Positions 35,923 to 48,985 of a stretch of DNA of 64,000 bases are shown one piece after another. How positions within the stretch are numbered: the stretch's first letter is position 1; every line of letters starts with the position of its first letter. The position numbers were made by a program, and so were the translations under genes. Below the pieces are notes generated by a model. That model did no database searches and was not told where the DNA came from. It was given only the letters and a program-made list of their open reading frames with translations. Origin of the DNA: Lepturacanthus savala (lineage: Eukaryota; Chordata; Actinopteri; Scombriformes; Trichiuridae); NCBI GenBank assembly GCA_030544235.1, contig CM060484.1:10245531-10309530 (forward strand), read 5' to 3'.

Positions 35923-38900
35923 GTAAGAAGCGGACGGGATCCGGTTTGTGGATCGGGACAGAAAGAGGGAAAAAAAAACACAAAAAATCTATTTTTATTT
36001 TATTTTTTTAATATTTTCCTGGCTTTGTTCCTTTTTTTTGAGATACGTCGTTCCACTTTTTTTTCGAGGAGTTACTATATAATTATTTAGAATCGCCGGT
36101 GTTTATGATGATTACCATTATTGATCAATAACAAATCGATACCAAATGACAAGGTCACGGGGATTTCCCTCCGAACAGCCCCCCCCCCTCTCTCCCTCTC
36201 TCGACTTTTACGCGTGTAAGCGTGTAAACCCACGTTTTTATATTTAATTTTTTTATTATTATTTTTTTTTAATTCCCCCCCTGCAATCTGTTAGCGAGGG
36301 AAACACTCGACTGAGCTTCTGCTGCAAATCAGTTTGATTATCCGGCTCAACGTTAAATCCCAATTAAGATCACACGCTTAGAAATAACGCGGCAGGTTAA
36401 TTCGTTTGAAAAAAAAAGGGAAAACAAATGGGGAAAAGAGGCTCAGAGGGAAATAGTAATTTCCTTTTTTTATTTATTCTTTCAATTTAGACATTTTGCA
36501 CGAATAATACAAAAAGAATTAATCAGATTTGCTAGATTTATTCTCTATTATACTAACAGGGATTCATTTAGATGGATGTTACAAGCCAGAAAGAAAGTGT
36601 GTGTGCGTGTGTGTGTGTGAAAGAGAGAGAGAGAAATCAGACAGTCGGGGGAAGGATTTGTGTTTGATTGTTGGGGAGCTTGGAGTGATCCGTGGGTCAT
36701 AAACACGGAGGGTCTGTAGCATCCGTGGGTCTGGTGCCCCCTCTAGTGAGGAATCTGGTTTCTGTCCCAACAAACAAGCCTCTATTGTCTGCGGGGGGAC
36801 AGCAGCAGCAGCAGGGAGGGACACACATCAAAAAGGGATCAGGTGGCATTTAAGGACCAGGTTGAGGGCAGATTATGTCCAGTATTGCAGGAATATTGTA
36901 ACATAAAGGCACACACACACACAGAAAATGAGTTTAATGCTGCTGTTGGGGTTCAGTTGTCTGTGGTGGGATTGTAGGTTCTGTTAGAACGCTTTAATTG
37001 TCCAAATTGCACAAGTGGGGGGAAAAAAGCATTTAGATAATAACCAGTGTGAACAGAATTGGGTCACAAGGGTTTTTATATTTGCAGTTAGTATAAAGAT
37101 GACAGGAGAGCAGAGATGTGAATCTTTGTTCCAGTTTGTGCAATTTTTTTTCCCTGTCTCAGGCTTCATTTATGACGAGTGAACTGTTTTACGGTTCAGA
37201 CGCAATGCAATTTCCCATTTTCTCCCATCATTTCCCACTTTACTTTAAATAATTGTATTTAAAATTAAAGGAACCACATACAAGTTAAATAATACAAGCG
37301 AAAAGCAAAAAATGTATGATGTAGAGAGAAATTTGACATTCACATTGACGAGTCTAATAAAAAAACATGAGCCTCCTGAACTTTTCGTGGGACAAGAAAA
37401 ACAACTGTGTGACATAACACATGATCAACCCCTGGTTGAAGACGTTAGAGATTTCTCTCAGTCAATAATTCTTTAAATTTATCAGAAAAATGTAAAAAAG
37501 AAAACACCTCAACACATGAGTATGCATGATTTTCCCATGCTTTTTTCATAAAATTTAAAAATATTTTGAATCCATATGTTGTCTGAGGTACAGTCGGGTA
37601 TTAAAAACCTAACTGTAACATTTATGTAGGCAACAAGACATTTTTAAATGTTATAATATCAGATTTTCAATATTTTTTTAATGACAGCATGGTGTTTAAA
37701 AGCAGACGTTCATGTCTATCATTACATAAGCTTTGCTTCTGTAAATTGCAGTGGTTAACATCCTTACATAATAACCTTATTCCAGTATTTTAAGTATAAA
37801 CTCTTAATAATCAGCTCGATTTTTAGGCTCAAAATTCAAGCTACAAGATTCAACATTTCATTTAAGCCATTGTCGCCTTTTTTTCAGAATTAACCCTGTG
37901 TGGCTCCAGTTTTCAGTGTAATTCTCAAGATATACAGTAGACATGCAAATCGGAGCAGACTCACATTATGTATGGACAAGAGGTTTGAAAATAACAAGGT
38001 GACTAACAGACAGATTCGATTACTGCTGAAAACTGTGTGTTTGCTTGTACGAGTAGTGTAAGATGACTGGAATAAATAGTTTATCTTGGAATTAAAATGG
38101 TAAATTTCAAATGATATTATCAAGAGATAAAATACACAGAAGCAGAATTCCATTTTGAAAACTTCTATTAGAAAATATATTATATTAAAATAACAGACTG
38201 TTCTCTTTATCTCTGATATTAACTCAAAGAAGATGATTAAAGCTAAATTATCATAAATATACAGTGTCAAAACCCTTATAATAATCATTGTAATCAAGCT
38301 GATTTTATAATTCCATGACAAGTTTACAATTTGGTGATACATGGTATGACTGTAAATATTGATCAGGGAGTCTAGAGTTCAACTTTCAGTAAAATACGTC
38401 CCTACTTTAAATTAAATTACATACAGTTTGTTTTATCCATGACTCCCTGGACAGCAGTATCAATACTCTCGAGAAATATCCTGCAGAAATAAAGAAGACT
38501 CAAATTCATTCCTTCCAGTGTTTCACCTTTATCACGTCTAACAGCACACACACTTTTCTTTTTCCACTCAAACATACTTATGTCAAATTATACAAAGTAA
38601 TTTAACAGACACAGCCTCTGTGGTGTGCAATGTGTGCACAGCTATTCCTAAAATACTCCCAAATGCCCATATTTATCCTGTAATCATCTTATAAATATAC
38701 TTAATTCTCTTGTCGCTTTATTCCGTTAAGAAATTAAAATATATTCTAATCAAAAAATAAGAGACAGATACAAAATAATCAACATATATGAATAAAGTTG
38801 AATGTTTTTCTTCATGAGTGTAGGTAGGTATTCTACAAAATATAGTACTGCATTTCTATAATATTTTATTCACTGTAATAATTGATCGTAAAATTAATAG

Positions 38901-41900
38901 TGAAATTATATTCAGCATTATTTAATTATTTTAAATCAGAGATTCTTTTACTTTTATTTCCTGTAGTGAATTAAGATTTAGCAATTAAAACAATGTTTTT
39001 TGTCTCAATATATAATATTACTTAATTATCTGAACATTTAACATGTTATTTTTTATTATACCTACTTTTTTTTTTAAATGTCTTTATGTGTTTCAACATG
39101 GTATTCATGGAAATTGTATCTTAAAATCATTTTTTGGGAATATCTGCTATTTTCACCTTGCTTGTAGTTTGTGATATTTTGATATTAAGCCTCTGCTCAG
39201 TACTCGTTCGTACTCTGGTTGTGAGATTTATTGTAGTCATTTCAAATAAAGGCAGAAGAGTTCTGGCTGTGGAAATGTAACATGCTTTTAAGTAGCAGAT
39301 CGTCTCTGCTGAATAGACTCTTTAAAGAATAAATCAATGGAAATAGGTGGCCTCCTGAAAACCAGCTGATTCTAAAAAAAAAAAAAATTGATTTGTAATC
39401 TGTATTTGATTAGATTTGGTTGACAGATTTGCTTCAGTTCAGACCTTCATATTTCCAATTGGCGAACGTGCTCTGGATGAGATTATTTCAGCAGAATTTG
39501 ACTGTCATTTCATTAGCTCCTTTGATTTTCGGGGGCTGGTATTTGATGATCCGGGTTCTTAGGGAACGGTGGGGAGTGAGGGTGGAGCTGCAGGAGAGCA
39601 GGAGTAGCGTTCATGTGATCTGTGCTCCCCTGTGTGTTGTAAAATGTCAGAGTGCAGACACACAATGTACAGCCCCGTACTAATAGCCCACTGTTGTCTG
39701 ATGAAGCTGCACTCATCTGCTTCTCCTCTGATAACCAAACACTCGCCGGCTGCTGTGTGAGTGATTCTGGCTCCTTTTTTTTTTTTAAAGAGTCCAACAT
39801 GCATGAGTCAAACTACAGCACTAATACCAACAGACCTTTAAACATTTTTATCTTGAATATAATTTTTTTTTTCTACAAACCCCTTTTTTCAGTTAGGTAA
39901 ATAAATAATATTGTCTGTGTATCATTCTTTTAGAAAGCTCAGCAATTTAAAAGTCTAGAATTAGCATTGTCGACTAAAGGCAGGCGCTAGGCTAAAGCTA
40001 TTTGGACATACAAGCTAACTGTGTTTATGTCTTTATTTAAAAAAATACGTGTTTTAGCCAGTGCTAACAGAGTAATTTAACTAAGTCTTTGCCAAGCACA
40101 TGGTACTTTAGTTAAATTACCTGTTATATACTGGGTGACTTTGATAGAGCCAGTCTACAGCATAAAAGCTAACCTTAAGATAGTTGGACATAGAAGCTAA
40201 TCCTGTTAATGGCTTTAACTCAACCTTTATAATGTGTTATATTCCAAAAAGAATGCTAACAGCTGGACATTTAGACATATTGCTAGTTTGTAACAGGGAC
40301 AGTTAGTGGTGTATGTGTCTTATATTTAACATTTCTATGTAATTCCCAGTAGTCTCTCAGTGATTGTTGCTGATTAGTTTATTATATGACATGGTTAAGA
40401 TAAATCTGTTGCTGTCTATTTAGAGTAATTGTTATTTGAGGTTTTATCTGTATTGTCTATCATGCTTCTTGTTGTATAGTAAGGGTGTGTGATTGATCAT
40501 TTGGTGACCATTGGTTGACATAGGCTCTAAGATATTTCAAAGTACAGATTCAAGACGATGTAACATTGCAATTCAACACCACGGGGGAGTGTAGCATCTC
40601 TGCATCTGAACCTGGATTATTTGCTTTATTCTTCAATTCTGTGGCTAACTATCTGCTAAACATTTAAACGTACGTTAGTTTCACTCAACACTCTTAGCTG
40701 TTGTTTCTTTTAGCGATTTTATCGATAAACCCCTCAGTTGCTAGTTACTTTAGCTTAGCAGCTAACTTAGCTAACATAGCTAACAGTTAGCACAGTTTCT
40801 CCCTCTCTTAATCAGAGAGTCTCATATTTAACTGTTCCTTTGCTCCTTTAGGGACAATGGAACATGTAATAAGTGTATGTTAATATATTGCTAGCATTGG
40901 AGGCGAGGTGAGGTAGAAACTCTGCTCCGCGAATCAGTGAAAGAAGAAGTGAAAACTGAAACTGACTAAAATGTTTGTTATTTGGTTTTTCTAATTATTT
41001 GATGAACATAGGACTAATACATAGTACATTTTATTTGCATTTTGCCCTTTATATTTTGTATGCAACAATATTCCACAGTTAGCTAACATGCTATGTATTT
41101 TTCACTGCTTGCAGCTATGCTTGCAGTTTGCCCTTGCCTTCAATCTTTATGCTCAGCTAGGATAAAAATGTACTGGATCTACTGTAGCTCTGTGTCATGT
41201 AAATCAAGCAGTTTGTAGTTGTTGGATACTAGATGACTTAAGATATGTTTAGATGAGAGCCGAAATATGAGAGGTTTTCTTTCTTTCAGTTTTACTCTGA
41301 AACTAATCGAGGGCCTGTGTTTTACTGACAACGGGTCAATATGGTCCAGGTTTTTACCTCTTTACAAAGTCAGAAACATACATATAGAGATGAAAATACA
41401 CTAGTACTTGAAGTTTTCTTTCCCAGGAGTATTTCATTGCTCTCACTTCTCTGACTTTAAGACGACTGTAGAAACAGAAGGCGCTTCTATTCCTAGATCA
41501 ACAACACTACCAGCGACCAATAGGGCTTAGGTCGGATGTCAGAGCTGCAAAACTCAAACAATAGATGGAGCAAACATTCCCCCTGACCCTGAGACAAACA
41601 GAGTAGAGAGGGGAGCAGCATGCAGGGGGAAGACCGGGAGACAGGTTTGTTATCAGCAGTTACATTATCCACATACATGCTCTGTACTTCAGCGACAACG
41701 TCAATTACTATGGTCATATTTACAAGTGAATCGCATTTCTTTAGGGTTCTGTTTTTCAGTTTCCTTCCTCTCCACTGGTCTGAATCTGTGTCTTTATCAG
41801 GAAAGGTCTGTCCTGGTATTATCTTGCTGAGAGCTGACACAAGGCAAAACATTCACTATTTCATATGTTCTTTCTCAAGATTTCTAAATTGAAATTTGCT

Positions 41901-42211
41901 TTATTGGCATGACGATAATTACGCTTCACGGCCAAAAGTATGTGGACACATTGGTTTGGCCAGCAGATGCTCTTAGGTCTGGCTGTCTTGTGCTCACAGC
42001 AATCAACCAATCAGGTTTGAATGAATGAGTGTTTAAGTGAATATTACTCATATTCACCATCATCATCACATTCATCACTTGATGATACTTACACCATGTT
42101 TATGGTACACAAACTACACCAGAGCCACATAACTTCACCTTCAACTTTTCCCTCACCCTCGACCTCTGTAGTCCCATTTATCCACTTGTTAGCAACCGCC
42201 TTTTTTACCTC

Positions 42212-42500
42212 TTAAGACACATCTCTTAAACCTCTTAAGTGGAGCGGTGTGGGGGGGAGTCATTTAGGTCAACACTACGCTTCAGCCATTGGTTTCTATG
42301 CACAAATAGCACAATAATTATAGTCTTTAAGTTGTTTTGCATCGATTGACACCATGCACGTGCCAATCGAAGCATGGGGTCGGGGGGTAGTCAGCTCGAA
42401 AGCCAATGAGGACCAACTACAAAAGTTCGCCCACCTTTGGCAATGGAAACCGATGAAAATTCCCCATGATGAAACCATCCAAATCTGATAGCCAATAGCC
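42212..42500 (-). repeat. Dispersed repeat, copy 2 (inverted relative to 12963-13218)
   Basis: The reverse complement reads 'ggctattggctatcagattt', 'agttggtcctcattggcttt', 'acgtgcatggtgtcaatcga' and 'gcatagaaaccaatggctga', and ends 'cttaagagg...gtgtcttaag', parallel to 12963-13218. 'cttaaga' words at both ends (42205-42240 and 42590-42612) may mark longer element ends. Noncoding, family unknown. Confidence 0.7.
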
Positions 42501-43259
42501 AGGCCTTTGGATTGACATGTGACATATGACATGGGAACCGTGCTACTTTGAACTTGGACACACCATTTTCTCAAATAAGACTGAAAAAGGGGTGTGTCTT
42601 AAGAGTCTTAAGATGCATCAAATCATCAAAATTGTGCTTTATGTCCTAGAACAAGAGGTTAAAATCTCATTCACCTTGTTAGGTTTAAGCATGACTCAGA
42701 GTAAACCAGAAGTAAAATGTGTTTTAGTTTAAGTTACTACTAAAGTCCATCAACCTTCATTATCATGCTAACAGTAAAAAACAAGACAATTGTAGAGTTG
42801 CTTGTTATGTTGTATGGATTAAGCTTAAGTCCACTTTTTGCAAGTCAGGATCTATCCATCCACCCGACCTGCCACCTCCAAATATGCCCATAATCTGAAC
42901 CGCAGCATTTCTCCAGATCAAAATTACTATAGCGGGTAGATAGCGTCTATCACTTAAACCTAACTATAGGTTGTTTTAGGCGACTGACATTACGACCTAT
43001 TGTGTCCTTTTTCCTGGGAGGACAGACTCTTGTGATTATACAATTTCTGATGAAAAAGACTGCAAACATCACTGCTACAAAAGAAAAAACAAAGCTTTAA
43101 AAATCTCTTCAAGCCTTTCCTCCTTTCTTCCTCCGCTCCTACAATCTCATTTTCAATCTATTTCTTTCTCCCTCCGTCTTTCTCATTCCCTGGATCCGTC
43201 TCTCCCTCTTTCTCTCTTTCTCTCTCTCTCTCTCGTTCTCTTTGGGGGGAGGTATTATG

Positions 43260-43500
43260 TGATTGTCAGGGGAATTGAACACAAGAGCAGAGGCAGCAGC
43301 GGCCCGATGAATTATTGATGGGAATCTCGGCGTGACCCACCTCGCTCTGCTCACTTCACTTCTTCTTCACCTCGCAGCCGGGTTAACCAGGCAAAATGGA
43401 GGGAGAGAGAGAGAGAGGGAGGGCGAGAGAGAAGGCGGAGTCCATTGTTTGGTTGGAGGACGCTGACCGCTTTGCGACTGCGAGTGAATTATGGATGAAA
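43260..43500. promoter_or_regulatory. Candidate intronic regulatory block
   Basis: Unique, GC-richer sequence with homeodomain-type words ('gatgaattattgatggg', 'gccgggttaaccaggc') is flanked by CT/GA simple repeats (43160-43245, 43400-43432). No repeat vocabulary and no ORF. The regulatory call is inference from composition. Confidence 0.25.
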
Positions 43501-43919
43501 AGAAAACAATGCTCAAAAAAAAATCAGGTGTTAGAATACAATAGTAGATACAAAACTATCATATAAAAACCGGTGTACAAATAGGAGCGAGTGACACGAT
43601 CAAATAAACGCCAGGTGAAGACATTTCTGTAGCACATACACCACCCTTAAAACAGCATATCCGCTGCTGTCATTAACTAACATGGCTGATTTATTTGTTT
43701 TAATAGTTTTCGGAAAACAATGGACATCTAATACAGAGGAATAAGATATATCAGGCTTTGGATACACCGGCGATACTTGTCAATTCATTGTTGGTTTTCA
43801 TGGTAGTTGTTGACCCGACTGTAATCGTCTTGTGTGTTGCAAAACAGAATATTAGAGAGGAGCACTCAGAGTCAAATTGTGCTGAAAATCCGAATGACTG
43901 AACCTAAATATTTTCCACT

Positions 43920-44260
43920 TTATGCATCCTGTTGCAGGCAGACAAGCTGCATTATTAATGAGCTGGACTCTGCTTTATGACACAGATTACCAGCAGTTAC
44001 CGTGCCTGTGTGTGTGTGTGTGTGTCTGTGTCTGGTTTTACCGTTTCAGACTGTGGGAATACAGTTTGCGTCCGTTTTCAGGGTTTCTGCTCTGACCTCC
44101 TGCATATTCGCAGGCTGCTATTGATCTGTAATAATGGATTTCGGGCTGCTGAGAGGAGACTTCAGATGTTTGTTTGTGTATCAGCGTGAGAAGATTTGAC
44201 AGGAACTGTTATCTGCCGTCTGCCCTGTCGGGTTTCAAAGCAGCTCTGGAGTTTTGGAAA
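43920..44260. promoter_or_regulatory. Candidate intronic regulatory block
   Basis: A unique, balanced-composition block contains 'gctgcattattaatgagctg', 'tgctattgatctgtaataat' and 'catattcgcaggctgc', with a short (GT)n run at 44009-44027. There is no repeat signature. The short ORF through it has no splice context. Confidence 0.25.
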
Positions 44261-44699
44261 CTGAGATGATGGCTTTGTTTGGTCCGCTTTGGCTCAAGAG
44301 CGAAATAAGGAAGTTGCTAGAAAAGCAATGCTGGCACTCATCAGAGGTGTGAGAATTTGTTGCTACTTTCTAAACCTGCGATAGTCCAACATGAGCATAA
44401 AAGCATCCCGCTGTCATCTGTCAGATGAAAATCAAATCCGAGGTGTCCGAGCTAGCGCTACCAAGAGGTAATATCGGCCTAGTTAGCAAGGCATCCGAAA
44501 AGTGGCCTGTTGATGCCTCTGGCCGCCTGCCAGGTGACCCTCACCTTGCACGTAGAAGTGGTCCCTCGAGAGTATCCCGCATCCACTTTCCTGGCGCTGA
44601 AACACGCTATGTTTGCTAACAAGCCTCGCAGCTGTGTCCACCTGATTTGCATGTTAAGACGTGTAGCGGAATATAACAGGAATTCTTATTAATAGCAAC

Positions 44700-45060
44700 G
44701 CAAAGGCCGCATCATACCCGTTCTGTAAAGCGCCGAGCTCTTTTATCGGATCTGGAAACTCCGAACATCAGCCTCTTGCACTCAGACGCCGCAACCTTCT
44801 CTGTAGCTCCCAATAAGAATATCAGAGGGATGGTGTAGTGATTTTTCGTTAAGACTGTCTACACCAATTAAGGCGCCCCGGCGGCGCTGGAGCGGCGGAG
44901 CTAGTGTTGCCGGGCCGATTGAGCCGCTCAGGTTCAGAGGAGAAAATGGTCCTGTCATCGTTTTTATTGCGGCGGTCAAATCAAACGTGACACCTGGACT
45001 CCGAGCTCATCGAGGCAGAGCGCTTAAAGAATACACACCGAGCAATCAGCCCGAGCTACA
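44700..45060. promoter_or_regulatory. Strongest candidate intronic enhancer block
   Basis: About 360 bases markedly richer in G, C and CpG than the surrounding intron, with no repeats. It contains homeodomain-type words (caccaattaaggcg, cgtttttattgc), 'ggccgcatcat' and 'cttttatcgga'. An ORF on the minus strand is short and resembles nothing known. Composition and position in the first intron of a developmental regulator suggest a conserved element; conservation itself cannot be tested here. Confidence 0.35.
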
Positions 45061-45066
45061 CCGTAC

Positions 45067-45100
45067 TACAAACACACACATACACACACACACACACATC
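45067..45100. repeat. (AC)n microsatellite, interrupted
   Basis: An imperfect CA run of about 30 bp at the edge of the candidate enhancer block. Confidence 0.85.
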
Positions 45101-46539
45101 TGCAAGTAGGTTGCAGCAAAGAGGATATGAACACAAATCTGAACTGAAAACTGATATCATGGTTAATTGTTTTGTTTTCACATGACTTATTTAGCTATAT
45201 GTCTATGCTTTCTCCAGATTGAAGACTACATTTCCCATCAGGCCTGTAGTTTTTTTTTGTGCCTGTTCTTTTTGAGCAGAATAAACAGGTCAGAAGTCTA
45301 GAAGATGTATCTAAAATATGTGAAACAGGTGGAAATATCTTGATTTTGGTACAGGAAATAAGATAAATTATCTGCCGGTATTGTACTAATTGTGCCAAAA
45401 ACAAGATATTTTGACTTTTTTTCACTCTGCAGTGTAACATTGCTAGATTTCTGGCTTTAAGCTGGTTTATCAGGGTTGTTCATGCCAGAACATACAAGGC
45501 TGCTTCAATTTAGTCAATTCTGTGAGGCTCGTTAATGCAAAAACTGCTCTCAATTCTGATGATGTCACAGCAATGTCATTCATTTTTATCTTATATTGAG
45601 CTTATAAACTTTGAATTCTTTAAGTTGGAACGCAGGCGTTCACCAGACAGAGAAGGTCTAGCAAAAGACATGATTGACTGACATGGAAAATATAGGATCC
45701 TGTCATTTGCAGCTTTATACTAGGAATAAAACTAGGATATTTTGGCCTCTACTTTGTTTTTTCACCTCTGTTTTTTAAAACGTATTTATCCTCGTCTCCT
45801 TCCTCTTCGTTCCGTTTCCTCCTTCGGGTTCATTAGTATTGGTGTCACAGCACAAGTGAAATACCTGTCCAGGGGTGTAATGAACGAATGAACAGACCTG
45901 TCACTCCCCAGGCAGGGTATAACAGTGTTAATAAAAATATCAAGTATGATACCGTCTGAGGACAAACAAATAAATAGTTTAATTTATTACAAATGTATTT
46001 TTAATTATTCTAAATAATGATTTTGATTATTATTGTTATTATTTGTATATTAAAATATAAAACATTGACAATGACATTTAATTAGAAATTTGAACATGTG
46101 TAATATATGTGTAATACATTCATTGTCAATTATTAACTAAAATATTGCAATTATATTATGTTAATAATCATGACAATCATTTATACAATGAAAATAAATA
46201 AATAAGTAGGCTACGAAAACTAATATATACCTATTTATATTTGTATATTTATATTATCATTTTTACATTTATTATTTTTATTATTAATGACCAACGACAT
46301 TTGCATATTTCTTCCTTCTGTCCAGTTTATGACATTTCTCTGTTCACCACTCCAGCTGACAGTTGCCTGTACATGAATGTGCTGATGTGTATCTATAACC
46401 GATCAATACATTGTCGGTCAGATACCGAGTCCCAACACAAACAAGAAAGTGAACACACATTCTGTTTGTGTCCCGCTCCTGTCTCTGCTCATGCTGATGT
46501 TTTCTGTTATTGTCGGTTTTCCCTTCTCTCTGCCTGGGA

Positions 46540-46740
46540 GTTGGTGTGTTTCGTGTGTGTGTGTGTGTGTGAAGGAGCAGTTTGGGCTCGGCCGCGCGTG
46601 TGGATGGAGGATGTGGATCGATGGCTGTAATCCCGAGCAGATTAAAAGAGCATTAATACTGGCAACGATAACGTAAACGGTGCGGACCCAGATCTCCATT
46701 GATCTGCAGGAACCTGATCCAGACCAGTTCCTGGAAGAGG
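46540..46740. promoter_or_regulatory. Candidate intronic regulatory block
   Basis: A GC-richer block with 'tggatcgatggctg' (ATCGAT near 46617) and 'ctccattgatctgc' (ATTGATC, 46698-46704). Both resemble ONECUT/HNF6 half-sites, so feedback control is conceivable but weakly supported, since such short words are frequent in AT-rich DNA. It begins in a (GT)n run and ends in a purine tract (46740-46785). Confidence 0.25.
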
Positions 46741-47389
46741 TGGGGGAGGGGAAGGGGGACAGAGAAAGAGAGGGGGAGGGAGAGCTGACAGTGTACAACA
46801 GAGAGAAGCTGCATTCCCATTGCTCACCATAATAATATCGGTAATAATAGCACTCTGGACACTTGAATGTGCACTATTATATGCAAATTAATAAATAAGT
46901 GGGGGATTCATCACCTATCACCAAAGAAGAATGTTGCTGTTGGCTACAGTACAGTGCTACTGTATGAATGGACAGTCCAAGATTTAATTCAATAAAAGGC
47001 AGCAAACTAACTGGAAAGTCTTCATCCTTGAGCAGACCTGCAGTTTGCTGTGAGTTTGTTCAGAACGCTGCTTCTCCGTGTTTAAGGTTTAACTCATAAT
47101 GCAGCAGCAGATCAGAACTGTATTTTGGCTCCAAACCATTCAGTTCTATATAAACCAACATTAGTATATTTTTTTCAATTTTTAAAATATATGCAGAACA
47201 TTTATCTTTATCATTGAGTTTAATTCTTGCTACTTTAGAATCAATTCACCACAACTGTTAACCTTTTCCCTTTTGCGCATTACTACTTATTCAAAAACAA
47301 GGCTCGTCAAACAGAGGTCTGAGAGTCAGTACCTGTTAAATACCACACTGACAGCAAAATCAAGCTGAGGCCTTGCAGGTCTAGGAGGC

Positions 47390-48985
47390 AAAGCCGAATA
47401 AACAAAGTCCTGTAACCAATGAGGGTGGCCATGGTTCTCTACTCTCCATGAGACCTGAGCATTGGGTACAAGCCATGTTGACACAGGACACAACACGTAT
47501 GACAAAAATACAAATACAATTCAGAGTTGCTTTTACTTCTTTGCTATGTGGCTGTTTACCAACCCACACAAACTTAGGAATTTCTTTGTTTAATTTGTCT
47601 CTATAGCTATTTGAGGAAGGAAATGGTTTCATATTGGAAAATGAGTTTACTTTGGAAAGAATATTTTGAGTAAGGAGATTCAAGGTGACAGAGTTTGGTA
47701 ATCTTCCATATATCCAAGTCTTTATCTAGTCTTCTTGGGATTTTTAGGCGGTTCTTCATGGAAATAGATGGTAATGGTGATAATTGAAAGATTTAACCAA
47801 TGGAATATGAAGTGGGAGTGTAGATGAGTTCAAAAACAGATTAAGACCCATTTTCCGAGTAGCATGTGTACATCGAGCAAGCACAACCGAGTAAACAACT
47901 TGATAAGCTAAGGAGTGGACCGACGGCTAATTTGAACATTTATTAGCTATCAATCTATGTGGAGAATACAACAGTTTTAAAGAATGGGATGCAGCAGAAG
48001 AGAAGAAAAGAAAGAAACCAAGCAAAAGGAAAAAAAAACATCACTATAAATATGCATCTGTTTGGTAGCTATGTCTCCATGAAGTGGAATCATGCACATA
48101 TATTTTTGCTAATTTGTTGATTAGTGTAAAGTGTTACTTATTTGGGTTTTTGTCGTACAAATTGTAGTCACTGATGGGATACCATTTCACTGTGATCACA
48201 CTGTCTCAAATAAAGATTGACTGACAGAATATCATCGAATGCAGTTAGTTGGACCAATCAAAGTTATATCCAGAAAGCGAATTTAAATGGGTAAAAGCAT
48301 CCAAAAAAAAGGATAAATGGAGGAGGAATGTTATTGATGTACAGAAGAATATCATCTGCAAATAAGGACAGCGAACGGTGTGTATGGCAAAAAGTAAGGG
48401 GTTCAACAAAGGGATTTTATTTTATACTCTGGGCTAGAGGATCTAGAGTGAGAGGAAATAAGTATTGCCACTCATGCTGAATAGAGTTCTTTTTGCTTCG
48501 AGTGACAATACAGCAGAGACATTTTAATATTTCTTGAAAAGTGTAACACAAGCTGTAATGTGAATGTCGTGACTCTCCAGATGTGATTTTGGCCTTGATG
48601 CCCAAGTTTGTGCATCCTGGAGGCCAACGCTTTGGTGTAAGCTTTTATTTTGTTCATTGTACATGAAAGGTCTATAGCTGCTACAAAGAATGGGTGCATA
48701 TTTGGTTTAGGTAAAGCAGCATGTAAAGCCATATTGATATTTACTGGATAGGAACCTTTTTTTTCCAATTACAACTAGAATAATACATAACATGTATCGT
48801 CCAAGTTCATCCCAAAAAGTTGAGCAAAATCACGAGCGGAATACCATCCCACCCTGGAGACTTTCCCCTTTTCATACCAAAGATGGCCTCCTGGAGTTAA
48901 TTTAGTGTAACAGGAGTCCCCAAATGGTCCACTTCCTCCTGAGATAAAGATGGAAGGTTTAGGGTTCCATGAAGTCCCCACTCTT
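47390..48985 (-). pseudogene. Decayed L1-type LINE reverse transcriptase (ORF2 relic)
   Basis: Read on the minus strand, the blocks appear in the order expected for a vertebrate L1 reverse transcriptase. Near 48970-48840 is SLSQEEVDHLGTPVTLN, a stop (48897-48899), then LQEAIFGMKRGKSPGWDGIP. Around 48700-48590 are LPKPN and KALASRM. Around 48500-48430 is YLFPLTLDPLAQSIK. The catalytic box is LSLFADDILLYI, with the two Asp codons at 48351-48356, and 48290-48250 gives LNSLSGYNFDWSN. Near 47600-47530 is KFVWVGKQPH, the thumb-like region. Stops, frameshifts and deletions between blocks show that it is dead. No endonuclease domain or poly(A) tail was identified, so it is a fragment. Assignment to the L1 clade is from motif wording. 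Confidence 0.8.
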
